Part shown: piece by piece, positions 1 through 8,950 of the stretch
Position numbering within the stretch: the stretch's first letter is position 1
Layout of the letters: each line of letters opens with the position of its first letter
NCBI GenBank assembly: GCA_016713405.1
Contig: JADJPF010000011.1
Location: 149,285 to 213,284 of the forward strand
DNA from: Blastocatellia bacterium
Lineage (GTDB): Bacteria; Acidobacteriota; Blastocatellia; Chloracidobacteriales; JADJPF01
DNA: 64,000 bases
Direction: 5' to 3'
Made by a program: the position numbers and the translations under genes
The notes under the pieces: model-generated
What the model was told of the DNA's origin: nothing
Seen by the model: only the letters and a program-made list of their open reading frames with translations
The model's database searches: none

Positions 1-188
1 TTTTTGGGCAAATTCTAATTAATTAATGAATCGAAGATAACTAAATCCTTAACTTAATGTATTAGACATTATCAGGAATAGCATTTTAGAAAAATTTTGA
101 TATTGATTTATAAGCACTTAGATTGCTTATTTCTTTATTCCCAATAATGTCTATTGTAAACAAAGTTTTCTGAGATTTTATTTCTTAA

Positions 189-235
189 CGCCCCAACGGG
201 GCGGCATATTTGTAGCGTAGGGTTTCAACCCTACG
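189..235. repeat. Two adjacent short palindromes (REP-like)
   Basis: Positions 189-203 form a GC-rich hairpin (cgcccc-aac-ggggcg type). Positions 216-224 and 227-235 are perfect 9-base arms (cgtagggtt / aaccctacg) around a two-base loop. Another palindrome lies at about 339-358 (taggtc-ttac-ggccta, one G-U pair). Similar modules recur near 23764-23900, so this looks like a dispersed intergenic repeat family. Function is not known from the sequence. Confidence 0.6.
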
Positions 236-255
236 TATGATAGTATAGTATTTAT

Positions 256-318
256 AGAGTCACGTAGTGACGACATAATTTAAATATTGTGTTAATTATG
301 TCGTCACTACGCGACTCT
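256..318. repeat. 25-bp inverted repeat, hairpin-forming
   Basis: Arms at 256-280 and 294-318 are reverse complements over 25 bases with one mismatch, separated by a 13-base AT-rich loop. The arm core (gagtcacgtagtgacgacat) also contains its own smaller palindrome. No U-tract follows either side, so it is not a classical terminator. It belongs to the palindrome cluster of this intergenic region. Confidence 0.65.
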
Positions 319-602
319 AGCTATGTATAATCACTAAGCTTAGGTCTTACGGCCTAGGCTACAATTATTTCGTCCCCTCAGGACTCAAGAAATTCAAGAA
401 ATATTAACTTACTTAGTTTACGCTATACTTAATGTATTGTAATTTCTTAAAACATCACTAATCTAATAAACCTTTAAACTTTACTATTTATTATTGAAAA
501 GTCAATTATTAAGCTATAGAAAAAAGTATTTAATTTTTTTCTTAAGTGAATAAAATTACTATAAGTTAGCAAAATATTAATGTTTTATTGGTGACACAAA
601 GA

Positions 603-2240
603 TCAAAAATCTACCAATAAAGAACTAACAAAAGGTGACAAATTAGTAATTTGATAATCTTGATTAAAAATACTAGATTTTTCACTTTTCATATCATAAG
701 GATTAATTATTTCACGTACTGAAAAATCTAAAGCATTATTTTCATTTGCAAAGATCTTAAAATTAAGTGACCCTCTTGTATAAACTAAGTTATACCAACA
801 AACTTCCTTACGTAATAAGATAATCTTTGCTCGTCGAGTTAAAGATTGTCTTAAATTTATATCTAATAAATTAAAAGTTGGATTAGAAAAATCTTGTGGG
901 GTAAGGCTTTCTTCATAATTGCTTGTTAAATCAGTATTTAGAAATACATAAAATGGAAGTAAATTATTAACTTGATAGGACATATGAAAGCTACTAGGTT
1001 TTTCTTTAGTAATATGAGATAAACTAAGAATCTCTCTTACTAAAAAATCACTAGGATTATTTTCATGTGCAAAAAGCCTAAAGAGACGATTATCTTTACC
1101 AAAAACTAAGTTATACCAACAAGCTTCTTTTTTTAGAAGTAATATTTCTGCATGCCCTAGAAGTGCTTGACGAATAGTAACATTTAGTAAACCATAAGTA
1201 CTATTATATCTAGCATATTCAGGAACCAAATTTTCTTCAGTTAATTTATTAGTTAAAATTGCTTTAACTGGTTGTGTTGGGACGGTGGTAGATTTTATTC
1301 CCATACCAATTTCTAGTTCTGTAACAAACTGTTCAATTGTTGAAGTTCGTTCTTCCCTATTACGAGCAAGCCCCGCCATTATTGCACTTTCTACTTCTTT
1401 AGGTAGTTTTATATTAGGATTAATTAGGCTAGGGGGCTGAGGATTATGTAGAAGGCGGCTAATCATAGTTGTTTGGGAACTTTCTATTGGAAAAGGTAAA
1501 GCTCCTGTTAGCATTTGGTAAACAATTAATGCAAAACTATAAATATCAGTACGAATATCTAGTTTATCTCCACTAACCTGTTCTGGAGACATATAAGCAG
1601 GTGTTCCCATAACTAAACCTGCATTGGTTAAGTCACTATCTTCAGTAGAAAATTTAGCAATACCAAAATCTAAAACCTCTATCCAATCTCGACCATTATC
1701 ATTACAAATCATTATGTTATCGGGTTTAAGGTCACGATGGATAATATTTTTGCTGTGTGCATCAGCCAAAGCAGCAGCAGATTGCTTACAAATTTCAATT
1801 ACTCTATCTAAAGGTAGAGGGCCTTCACGACGTAAAATTGAAGAAAGGGTTTCACCTTCAACAAATTCCATTACTAAATAAAACATACCATCAGTAGTTT
1901 TACCAAAATCATAAACTCCAATGGCATGAGGATCTTTTAGTAATGCAGATAGTTTTGCTTCTCTTTCAAATCGTTCTAAAGCTTCAGTATTTTGGGCAAA
2001 TTCAGGAGGGATTACTTTTATTGCACAAAGCCGGCCCATTCTTACATGTTCAGCCTTATAAACTGCTCCCATTCCACCTTGTCCTATTTTGCTTAGGATC
2101 TTAAATTTTGCGTCTAGCCAAGTGCCTACTAAAGGATCAATGGATGCAGTTTTTTCTAATGACTTTAGCCTACTACCATCTTGGCCGCAAAAGGTTGCAT
2201 TACTTTGGTATTGTGTTTGACACTCTGGGCAAACTTTCAT
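603..2240 (-). CDS. Ser/Thr protein kinase with N-terminal zinc ribbon and duplicated C-terminal domain
   Basis: The 545-residue protein starts with a zinc ribbon (C4, C7 and C18 visible, the fourth ligand not obvious). A complete Hanks-type kinase follows at about 46-310: glycine loop GQGGMG at 53-58, Lys75, HRD at 168-170, DFG at 191-193 and GTPAYMSPE at 212-220, so it should be active. No transmembrane helix is visible, so it is probably cytoplasmic. The last 200 residues hold two copies of an unrecognised domain (about 349-436 and 456-541) with a shared core around CWYNLV. The duplicate could be a sensor or substrate-binding module; that is inference. The next gene upstream ends nine bases before its ATG. 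Confidence 0.93.
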   Translation of the reverse strand: MKVCPECQTQYQSNATFCGQDGSRLKSLEKTASIDPLVGTWLDAKFKILSKIGQGGMGAVYKAEHVRMGRLCAIKVIPPEFAQNTEALERFEREAKLSALLKDPHAIGVYDFGKTTDGMFYLVMEFVEGETLSSILRREGPLPLDRVIEICKQSAAALADAHSKNIIHRDLKPDNIMICNDNGRDWIEVLDFGIAKFSTEDSDLTNAGLVMGTPAYMSPEQVSGDKLDIRTDIYSFALIVYQMLTGALPFPIESSQTTMISRLLHNPQPPSLINPNIKLPKEVESAIMAGLARNREERTSTIEQFVTELEIGMGIKSTTVPTQPVKAILTNKLTEENLVPEYARYNSTYGLLNVTIRQALLGHAEILLLKKEACWYNLVFGKDNRLFRLFAHENNPSDFLVREILSLSHITKEKPSSFHMSYQVNNLLPFYVFLNTDLTSNYEESLTPQDFSNPTFNLLDINLRQSLTRRAKIILLRKEVCWYNLVYTRGSLNFKIFANENNALDFSVREIINPYDMKSEKSSIFNQDYQITNLSPFVSSLLVDF

Positions 2241-2248
2241 ATTTTAGA

Positions 2249-3142
2249 TTAGGCTATTTTATATAGTTTATTTTTTTGTTTATGTTTTAAGGCTTCTAGT
2301 AAGAAATTTTCAAAAATAATTCGCCCATCTCGGCTATCATTGCGGTGTTCCCAACGAGTAGGCAACTTATTCCAATCTTCAAAAGATTTTTCTAAATGGT
2401 ATTGTACCGTATAAATTAATTGGTTATCAGTTCGCTTAACCATCATTTGATAGGGGCAAAGATAACTTTTTGCCAAATTAACAAAACCTGCTGGAATTTT
2501 ATCAATCATTAGCCCATGATTTTGCCAAACTCTTAAAACATGTTGGTGACTACCTGCTTGCCAAAACCGGGAATTAACATCATCCAAACCTACAAAAATA
2601 GGATCATCTGGCTTTATTACTCTAACATAATGATATTCATATTCTCTAATTCGCCCATTTCTTTTTTCTTTAGGTAATAAACCATCTAGTGTCACAATGT
2701 TAGCACCAAAACTTAAGCCTATTAATTGATGTCCCCCACAAATGCCTAAAATTGGTACTGTTGTTTTTTGGATAATATTAGCAAAACCTTTTAGTAGTTC
2801 TGGGCTGTAAAGATCCCAATCCCTTAAAGAGCCGCTAATGATAATTGCGTCAGGGTTAAACATCTCTATAACATTTTCGCTAAAATCAGAAAGATGGACA
2901 ATTTTGGTACGGCTATTTTTTATTAATGTAAGTACATTTCTAGTAATATTTTCTAGTGCTAGTCCAGCAATATGACGCTCTTCTCTCAACCATTTTAGGG
3001 GGTTAAAGTCTGCTTCTTGTACTGCTGTTGGGGAAATATCTGATTCAGACTTAAGTAAATTATCAATGATCATTACATTCATTGACTCTACCTTTGGTTT
3101 AAATGGCTCATAATCACAATAATTTTTCATTTGTACAGGCAT
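2249..3142 (-). CDS. Class I glutamine amidotransferase-like protein
   Basis: The 297-residue protein has the class I glutamine amidotransferase fold signature. The nucleophile elbow GICGGHQ carries Cys135, and H249/E251 in the late QYHLEK motif complete a Cys-His-Glu triad. No synthase domain is attached, so it either partners a separate ammonia-using enzyme or acts as a free amidase or gamma-glutamyl hydrolase. The start is well supported by a strong AGGAGGG ribosome-binding site just upstream. It lies in the same direction as the kinase gene nine bases downstream. The substrate cannot be told from sequence. Confidence 0.85.
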   Translation of the reverse strand: MPVQMKNYCDYEPFKPKVESMNVMIIDNLLKSESDISPTAVQEADFNPLKWLREERHIAGLALENITRNVLTLIKNSRTKIVHLSDFSENVIEMFNPDAIIISGSLRDWDLYSPELLKGFANIIQKTTVPILGICGGHQLIGLSFGANIVTLDGLLPKEKRNGRIREYEYHYVRVIKPDDPIFVGLDDVNSRFWQAGSHQHVLRVWQNHGLMIDKIPAGFVNLAKSYLCPYQMMVKRTDNQLIYTVQYHLEKSFEDWNKLPTRWEHRNDSRDGRIIFENFLLEALKHKQKNKLYKIA

Positions 3143-3203
3143 AAATTACCCTCCTGGACTAAAAACATACTTAATTTGGGGTCAATTAAATTTTTCTTTT
3201 ATC

Positions 3204-4409
3204 TTACTTAATTAATTTTTCTACGCAAGCATTTATTCTTTCAATGGCACGCTTTAATATATCTAGCGAAGTAGCATAGGAAATACGCAAATAGCCTTCA
3301 CTACCAAAAGCAGATCCAGCAGTTAGAGCAACATGTGCTTGTGTTAGTAAATATTCTGCTAAAGCATCTGAAGTTTTGATCTTTTCATTGCTTGCTAAAA
3401 CTTTTTTTATGTTTGGAAAAGCATAAAACGCACCTTCAGGTTCAACACATTCAAAACCTGCAATTGAATTTAATGCTGGAATTAAATAATCTCTCCGCTT
3501 TTTATACTCTGCTAGCATTTCTACTACGCTATCTTGTGGGCTAACTAATGCTGCTATAGCCGCTTTTTGTCCAATAGAAGAAGGATTAGAGGTTGAATGG
3601 CTTTGTACTTTAACCATTTCTGCTATCCAATCCTTAGGCCCAAGTGCATAACCAAGTCGCCAGCCTGTCATTGCATAAGTCTTAGAAAATGAACCACATA
3701 TTAGTGTATTAGCTCTTAAATCTTCTCTTAAACTTGCTGCTGAAAAGGGTCTTTCTGGAGGATAAACAAATTGGTAATAACACTCATCTGATAATAACCA
3801 AATATTGTTTTTTGCTGCCAGTTCTGCAATAGCTACAAATTCTTTTTGGTCAATAACTCTTCCTGATGGATTAGATGGCGAATTAAGAATTAATAGTTTA
3901 GTACGAGGGCTAATATAATTAGCAACCATTTCTTTAGTTAACTGGAAATTATTGATTTCAGTGTCAATAATTACAGTTTTTCCTTGGGCGAGAGTAACAA
4001 TTTCAGGAAAAGTTACCCAATAAGGAGCAGGTAGTAATACTTCATCGCCTGGATTAATCAATGTCAAAATAGCATTAAAAATAGCTTGTTTTCCACCAGC
4101 CGACACCACTATTTCAGAAGGATGATATTCTGTATTAGTTTCCTGGCTAAAATACTTAATAATCGCATCTTTTATTTCTTTAGTTCCTGCCGCGGGGGTG
4201 TAACGAGTGAAATTGTCAGTTATTGCTTGATGGGCTGCTTGTTTAATATGTTCTGGAGTATTAAAGTCTGGCTCACCTGCGCCTAGATCAATTACATCAT
4301 ATCCAGCACGACGCAAACTATCCGCCTTTTGCAATACGGCTAAAGTAGATGATGCCGACATTTTTGCAACACGTGTGGAAGGAACAAACTTAGAAATACT
4401 TGAGGACAT
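3204..4409 (-). CDS. aspC: PLP-dependent class I aminotransferase (aspartate/prephenate type)
   Basis: The 401-residue protein is a fold-type I aminotransferase that exchanges an amino group between aspartate (or a related dicarboxylic or aromatic substrate) and a 2-oxo acid. Visible motifs are NSPSNPSG near 176, D208 contacting the pyridine nitrogen, the Schiff-base lysine K243 in SFSKTYAMTGWRLGY, and a late YLRISY arginine for the substrate carboxylate. The lysine block resembles the Ib subgroup of Thermus-type aspartate aminotransferases, some of which also act on prephenate. It is 23 bases upstream of coaD on the same strand and may be cotranscribed. The exact substrate is uncertain. Confidence 0.93.
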   Translation of the reverse strand: MSSSISKFVPSTRVAKMSASSTLAVLQKADSLRRAGYDVIDLGAGEPDFNTPEHIKQAAHQAITDNFTRYTPAAGTKEIKDAIIKYFSQETNTEYHPSEIVVSAGGKQAIFNAILTLINPGDEVLLPAPYWVTFPEIVTLAQGKTVIIDTEINNFQLTKEMVANYISPRTKLLILNSPSNPSGRVIDQKEFVAIAELAAKNNIWLLSDECYYQFVYPPERPFSAASLREDLRANTLICGSFSKTYAMTGWRLGYALGPKDWIAEMVKVQSHSTSNPSSIGQKAAIAALVSPQDSVVEMLAEYKKRRDYLIPALNSIAGFECVEPEGAFYAFPNIKKVLASNEKIKTSDALAEYLLTQAHVALTAGSAFGSEGYLRISYATSLDILKRAIERINACVEKLIK

Positions 4410-4432
4410 TAATTTAACCTTTCAAAATAAAC

Positions 4433-4930
4433 TTAAGTATTTTTTTTAGCTTGAAGCTTTTCTTTCATTTTTTCTTCAACTAAACTAGGCACAAGTCCAG
4501 TAATTGAGCCATTTAACATAAAAACTTCTTTGACTAGTCGGGAACTTAAATAGCTGTAATCTTCAGCCGCCATCATAAAAACAGTCTCAATATTAGGTGC
4601 TAATCGTCTATTCATTAGTGCCATTTGTAGTTCATATTCATAATCAGAAACGGCTCTTATCCCTCTAACAATACAATCAGCTTGTTGAGATTGTGCATAA
4701 TTAACAAGTAGACCATTAAAAGTATCTACTCTAACTTGAGGCCAATCTGCTACAACAGCGCGAATAATTTCTATTCGCTCATCAAAGTTAAAAAGAGGTG
4801 TTTTTTGTGAATTTACTAAAACCCCAATAATTACTTCATCAAAAAGCTTAGAGCTACGCTCAATAATGTCTAAATGACCATTAGTAATGGGGTCAAATGA
4901 TCCAGGATAAATTGCCCGACGCATACGCAT
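4433..4930 (-). CDS. coaD: Pantetheine-phosphate adenylyltransferase
   Basis: The 165-residue protein matches CoaD in length and motifs. It transfers AMP from ATP to 4'-phosphopantetheine, the penultimate step of coenzyme A synthesis. The N-terminal YPGSFDPITNGH holds the nucleotidyltransferase T/HxGH motif (T16, H19), followed by RGIRAVSDYEYE, which binds the pantetheine side, and YSYLSSRLVKE near the C-terminus. The start at the first or second Met (two residues apart) cannot be separated. It is a cytoplasmic single-domain enzyme. Confidence 0.96.
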   Translation of the reverse strand: MRMRRAIYPGSFDPITNGHLDIIERSSKLFDEVIIGVLVNSQKTPLFNFDERIEIIRAVVADWPQVRVDTFNGLLVNYAQSQQADCIVRGIRAVSDYEYELQMALMNRRLAPNIETVFMMAAEDYSYLSSRLVKEVFMLNGSITGLVPSLVEEKMKEKLQAKKNT

Positions 4931-5042
4931 AATCTTTAATTTTGATTTTTGGTAGGATTAAATTTTGAGTGCTATAGCAATTGGTCATTGTGCCAGCAGC
5001 ATTACTAAACTGTCAATTTGTCTTTGCTTATCGCTAGAAATA

Positions 5043-6209
5043 TTACTTAAATGGTAAGTCTAGTATGATTGGGTTGTGATCGGAAATTCCTTCTCCAAAA
5101 CTAAAATTGAGTATTGATAAAGTTTGCCCAAAATGAGGTGCAAAAACATAAGGTTGCTTACTATCTGTTGGGTCAGTAAAGTTTGGAGGCTTAATAAATA
5201 TCCAATCAAGCTTAAATTTGCCTATAGGCCCAATTTTACGTTTAACTTGATAAGTTTCTACAAAACCTTTAGTACTTCGTTGGTTTGAATTTGCTAATGT
5301 GCCTGCCTTCCTATCAAAAGAGCGTGTTTTATCACCTCGAAGATCAAATGCTCCTTTATCATCAAAACGAAATTCTTCTAAAAGGGTAAAAAATTCTGCT
5401 TCTGGATTTGGAGAGATAAATCTAACACTTTTAACTGTTGGATCTAAATGGGTTCGACTTAATTTAATTGCTCCTCCAAAAGCATCTAAAATTAAACCTA
5501 CACCTGTTGCATACTTAAAGCCTTGTTTAACCCAAAATTCTTCATCACCAACTCGGTTTTTTAGCTCTTTTAAGATAGAAGTAGGTGTAGCATCTGAAGT
5601 AGAAGTATTCATATCACCAGCAAAAATTACTGGGTGTTTAATATTTCTTAGCCTCCCTAAAAGTTCTTCTAGTTGCTTGGCACGGTTTTCAGGCTTAGTT
5701 TTTGATTCAAGATGTGTTGCAACGATAACTGCTTTGCCTGTTGGGATAGCCTCATCAACAATCTCGGCTATTAAAGTTGTTCTACCACCACGACGGATTT
5801 CACGATGAATTTTTTCTAAAAAAACAGTTTCGCTAGCTTTTCGTTTTCCTTTTTCTATAAAACTGGTAGCTTTTTTTTCCTCCTCATACCAATCATGAGC
5901 TTGATATGTAAATGGTATAAGCTGAACATTTTCAAGACGATAGCGACTAAGAATAGCTGTCCCGTGCAAGCCTTTATAAAGATTTTTATCTACTTGGATA
6001 TTTTTTACTAACTCGCTTCTATCTGGTTCTGGAATATCTTCAAACTTTTCTGTCCCTAAACTAATTGGATCTATTTCTACAAACTCAACTCCATAGGCAT
6101 AATTCATTTTAAGTGTTGTGCCTAGTCGTTCAACCACATTATTATATTTGGTACGCTTTACACCCCAATCAACTTCATTTAGTACAATAACATCAGCTTG
6201 TTTAAGCAT
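5043..6209 (-). CDS. Endonuclease/exonuclease/phosphatase-fold protein, main (C-terminal) fragment of an interrupted gene
   Basis: This frame holds most of an EEP-fold hydrolase: the metal-binding glutamate in VLNEVDWG, HLESK, the catalytic GDMNTS and a terminal SDHNPI. The fold cleaves phosphodiesters or phosphomonoesters; the substrate is unknown. It is not a natural N-terminus. Coding similarity continues upstream past 6209 through a WNIERG motif at about 6330-6345 (typical start of EEP domains) and into the fragment at 6367-6627. The intervening 160 bases need about four one-base corrections, all in short A/T runs (6261-6264, 6298-6301, 6344-6348, 6374-6376). The intact gene would span 5043-6627 and encode a secreted protein. 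Confidence 0.85.
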   Translation of the reverse strand: MLKQADVIVLNEVDWGVKRTKYNNVVERLGTTLKMNYAYGVEFVEIDPISLGTEKFEDIPEPDRSELVKNIQVDKNLYKGLHGTAILSRYRLENVQLIPFTYQAHDWYEEEKKATSFIEKGKRKASETVFLEKIHREIRRGGRTTLIAEIVDEAIPTGKAVIVATHLESKTKPENRAKQLEELLGRLRNIKHPVIFAGDMNTSTSDATPTSILKELKNRVGDEEFWVKQGFKYATGVGLILDAFGGAIKLSRTHLDPTVKSVRFISPNPEAEFFTLLEEFRFDDKGAFDLRGDKTRSFDRKAGTLANSNQRSTKGFVETYQVKRKIGPIGKFKLDWIFIKPPNFTDPTDSKQPYVFAPHFGQTLSILNFSFGEGISDHNPIILDLPFK

Positions 6210-6366
6210 ATTAACATACTCAATAACTTCTCTACCTCTTTTGCTATCAGCAGAATAGACTTTTGGTCAAGTAGGAAATATATTTTTCTGGGTTAGTAAA
6301 ACTAGCTCAATTGCTTCTAAATTAAGGCCACGTTCTATATTCCAAAAACTACTCTTAAAAATTCTC

Positions 6367-6627
6367 CTATTTCTTTAGACTTTGGTTTTGTGGAACTACC
6401 CCTTGTTGAAAAGCTCTGTTATTAACAAAAGGTGTTGTTAAAAGAGAGGTTAGCTTTTTTTGTAAATTCTCAGGTAACTGCTCTTTTTCACATAATTCTA
6501 CAAGCTCTTCATAAGTGAAAATCTCTGGGTCTTTATTGGCTTTTATATTGTTGGATAAAATAAATATTAGAAAAAAACTAAAAACTATTCTTAAGGAAAG
6601 GGCTAGTAATTTATTTATTTTCAACAT
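6367..6627 (-). CDS. N-terminal fragment of the interrupted EEP-fold protein (signal peptide plus linker)
   Basis: The 86-residue frame has a basic start, a hydrophobic stretch at about 8-26 and small polar residues after it, a plausible signal peptide. The rest (EELVELCEKE, then LLTTPFVNN) resembles the leader region that precedes WNIERG in secreted EEP-fold proteins. It ends in a TAG that is probably produced by a one-base loss in the A-run at 6374-6376 (minus-strand AAA). Taken alone it is a small exported peptide; I infer it is the beginning of the gene ending at 5043. Confidence 0.6.
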   Translation of the reverse strand: MLKINKLLALSLRIVFSFFLIFILSNNIKANKDPEIFTYEELVELCEKEQLPENLQKKLTSLLTTPFVNNRAFQQGVVPQNQSLKK

Positions 6628-6922
6628 ATTAAACCATCAACTTTAGCTAGTAGAATTTGATAAAGCCTAGAGATTATGTAAGAAAAATTTTGTTGTTAGC
6701 AAGAAAAAATTGCTTAAATTAGCAATGATAAAAACACCATTGATTAGTTTATCAGGTTAAGAAATTAACTAGTTAGAAAGGGTTTTAAGACCGGATTTTT
6801 TGTCTCCTGTTTATGCTTCTTTTGCCTTTCTGAAGTTTAGGATGAACTAGTTTCGCTTGCCAGGGTTTTATTGTACACTGACCTATTTGTTACAATCATT
6901 CCTTTTTGGAGTAATCATTTAT

Positions 6923-7528
6923 ATGTCAGATAAAGGTTTTACACTGTGGTTTACTGGCCTTTCAGGTGCTGGTAAAACCACGCTTGCCCACATAGTTGAA
7001 ACAGAACTACGCCATCGCGGTTTGAAAGTTGAGATCCTAGATGGGGATGTAGTCAGAACAAATTTAAGCAAAGGCTTAGGTTTCTCTAAAGAAGACCGTG
7101 ATACAAACATTCGTCGCATCGGATTTGTTTGTCATCTGCTTTCTCGTAATGGAGTTGCTGCTATTAGTGCTGCAATTTCTCCTTATCGTGAAATTCGTGA
7201 TGAAGTAAGAAAAATGATAGGTGATTTTGTAGAAGTTTATGTCCATTGCCCGCTAGAAGTCTGCGCTCAACGAGATGTTAAAGGACTTTATGCTAAAGCA
7301 ATGGCTGGACAAATACCTGGTTTTACAGGTGTTTCTGACCCTTACGAAGCACCTCTTAACCCTGAAGTTATGGTTGATAGTTCAAAAGAAACTCCTGAAG
7401 AAAGTGCTAAAAAAATCATCCATAAACTAGAAGAAATGGGTTATGTCCCTAAACCAGCAGACGAAGTTTATTCAGAAGAAGAAGAAGAAGAAGTTAAACG
7501 TCGTCTGGAAGAATTAGGTTATTTTTAA
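6923..7528 (+). CDS. cysC: Adenylylsulfate (APS) kinase
   Basis: It phosphorylates adenylyl sulfate to PAPS, the activated sulfate used for sulfation or assimilation. The start at 6923 (MSDKGFTLW) is preferred because GGAG at 6908-6911 lies 11 bases upstream and the family begins just before WFTGLSGAGKTT; an upstream in-frame Met at 6857 adds 22 hydrophobic residues outside the family. The P-loop GLSGAGKTT is at 12-20, DGD(V)xR and ISPYREIRDE follow, and the length (201) is normal apart from a 20-residue acidic tail ending in ELGYF. That tail resembles the ends of two phosphohydrolases downstream. It heads a plus-strand cluster with three AP-superfamily genes. Confidence 0.93.
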   Translation: MSDKGFTLWFTGLSGAGKTTLAHIVETELRHRGLKVEILDGDVVRTNLSKGLGFSKEDRDTNIRRIGFVCHLLSRNGVAAISAAISPYREIRDEVRKMIGDFVEVYVHCPLEVCAQRDVKGLYAKAMAGQIPGFTGVSDPYEAPLNPEVMVDSSKETPEESAKKIIHKLEEMGYVPKPADEVYSEEEEEEVKRRLEELGYF

Positions 7529-7564
7529 GTAAGGTTTTATGTTAAGTAATTTGGAGTTGTAATA

Positions 7565-8116
7565 ATGGGTATTTTAGACCGATTAAGATCTTTAGGAAAA
7601 TCACAGCCAGAAGTAAAAGAAAAAAAAGTAGTTTTATTAGGATTAGACGGTACACCTTACACTTTGCTTAAGCAATTTTGTGCAGATGGCACAATGCCAA
7701 ACCTAGCTAAAATTGCTGCTAACAGTAGTTTAAGGCAAATGGATGTTTCTATTCCTGAAGTTTCTTCTACTTCCTGGACTTGTTTTTATACAGGAATGAA
7801 TCCTGCACAACATGGGATTTTTGGCTTTTTAGACCTACAGCCTAATAGCTATAAAATCTATTTTCCTAATTCTAAAAGCGTTAAAGTTCCTGCTCTTTGG
7901 GATGTGCTTGGTAATTATGGCAAACGTTCAGTAGTAATCAACGTGCCGGAAACTTACCCGGCTAAACCATTAAATGGAGTTTTGATTTCTGGGTTTGTAG
8001 CGACAGACTTAAAGAAAGCTACTTACCCTCCAGAACTCTACCCAACGCTTATGGAATTGCAATATAGACTTGATCCAGATGCTCAAAAGCCCGCGAGTCT
8101 AAAGACGTTTTCTTAG
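7565..8116 (+). CDS. AP-superfamily phosphohydrolase 1, N-terminal fragment (frameshifted)
   Basis: This is the N-terminal part of an alkaline-phosphatase-superfamily type I phosphodiesterase/phosphomutase (COG3379-like). It contains the first metal aspartate in LLGLDGTPY and the nucleophile block SSTSWTCFYTG followed by HGIFGFLD. The frame closes at 8116, but the neighbouring frame continues the protein without a gap (ESKDVFLADIYDVFEKRRK). Restoring one A in the A-run at 8085-8088 joins it to the fragment at 8131-8925, giving a protein of about 453 residues. No signal peptide is visible. Confidence 0.8.
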   Translation: MGILDRLRSLGKSQPEVKEKKVVLLGLDGTPYTLLKQFCADGTMPNLAKIAANSSLRQMDVSIPEVSSTSWTCFYTGMNPAQHGIFGFLDLQPNSYKIYFPNSKSVKVPALWDVLGNYGKRSVVINVPETYPAKPLNGVLISGFVATDLKKATYPPELYPTLMELQYRLDPDAQKPASLKTFS

Positions 8117-8130
8117 CAGATATTTATGAT

Positions 8131-8925
8131 GTGTTTGAGAAACGTCGTAAAACCATTTTACAACTCTTTGACCAAGAAAAATGGTCGTTATTTATTGGTA
8201 CAGTTACAGAAACCGACCGATTACATCACTTTATGTGGGATGCTTTAGTTAATCCTAATCATCCATATCATAGCGGTTTTATTGAGTTTTATCGTCGGGT
8301 AGATAAATTAATTGGTGAAGTTTATGATAGACTAGATAATAATACTACTTTTATGATGTGTTCTGATCATGGCTTTACTAGTCTTGACCAACAGGTTTAC
8401 TTAAATTATTGGTTAAAGCAAAACGGTTACTTAAATTTTACTTCTGAGCAACCAAAGTCAGTAGAGGAAATAGGCCCAGGTAGCCGAGCATTTGCCCTTG
8501 ATCCTACCCGTATCTATATCAATCTAAAGGGTAAATACCCACAAGGCACAGTTGAACCTGGTGCAGAATATGAAAGACTTCGTGCAGAACTTGCAGCAGG
8601 ATTAAAGGAAATTTCCTCTAATGGTAAAACTGCAATTAAGAAAGTTTTTATGAAAGAAGATGTTTTTCAAGGCCCACTTATGGATCAAGCACCAGATTTA
8701 ATAGTGTTGTCCAACTATGGTTTTGATATGAAAGGTGCTACCAATAAACAAACTTTGATGGATAAAGAAATTTTTACTGGTATGCACACCCAGGACGATG
8801 CCCATTTTTTAATTAACCGTAAAGATATTAAAGATAAAAAACCGCATATTTGTGATATTGCTCCTACAATTATGAAAGAATTAGGGGTAGCAATTCCTAG
8901 TGAAATCACAGGTGTAGCACTTTAA
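8131..8925 (+). CDS. AP-superfamily phosphohydrolase 1, C-terminal fragment (frameshifted)
   Basis: Continues the gene that begins at 7565. It carries the second metal site of the family: MCSDHGF (Asp-His pair) and a later GMHTQDDAHFLI histidine. The GTG at 8131 is only the first in-frame start after the shift; coding continues upstream to about 8085. Unlike the two paralogues downstream it lacks the C-terminal LGY tail and is shorter. The substrate is unknown; family members cleave nucleotide, lipid or glycan phosphodiesters or act as phosphomutases. Confidence 0.8.
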   Translation: MFEKRRKTILQLFDQEKWSLFIGTVTETDRLHHFMWDALVNPNHPYHSGFIEFYRRVDKLIGEVYDRLDNNTTFMMCSDHGFTSLDQQVYLNYWLKQNGYLNFTSEQPKSVEEIGPGSRAFALDPTRIYINLKGKYPQGTVEPGAEYERLRAELAAGLKEISSNGKTAIKKVFMKEDVFQGPLMDQAPDLIVLSNYGFDMKGATNKQTLMDKEIFTGMHTQDDAHFLINRKDIKDKKPHICDIAPTIMKELGVAIPSEITGVAL

Positions 8926-8950
8926 TTAATAATTTAGGTAAAGAAAATCT

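Larger units (their letters stand above)
1..602. other. Gene-free left end with palindrome cluster
   Basis: No coding frame of credible length is visible. The stretch is AT-rich and carries a cluster of short GC-richer palindromes between about 189 and 385, listed separately. It lies downstream of the minus-strand kinase gene that ends at 603. I see no clear intrinsic terminator or tRNA. Confidence 0.7.

Noticed and set aside
189..385. CRISPR-like array
   Set aside because: The palindromes differ from each other and are not separated by uniform spacers; no cas genes are present.
5299..5808. 169-codon open frame antisense to the EEP-fold gene
   Set aside because: It lies wholly opposite conserved coding sequence, has a composition expected of a shadow frame and no ribosome-binding site.
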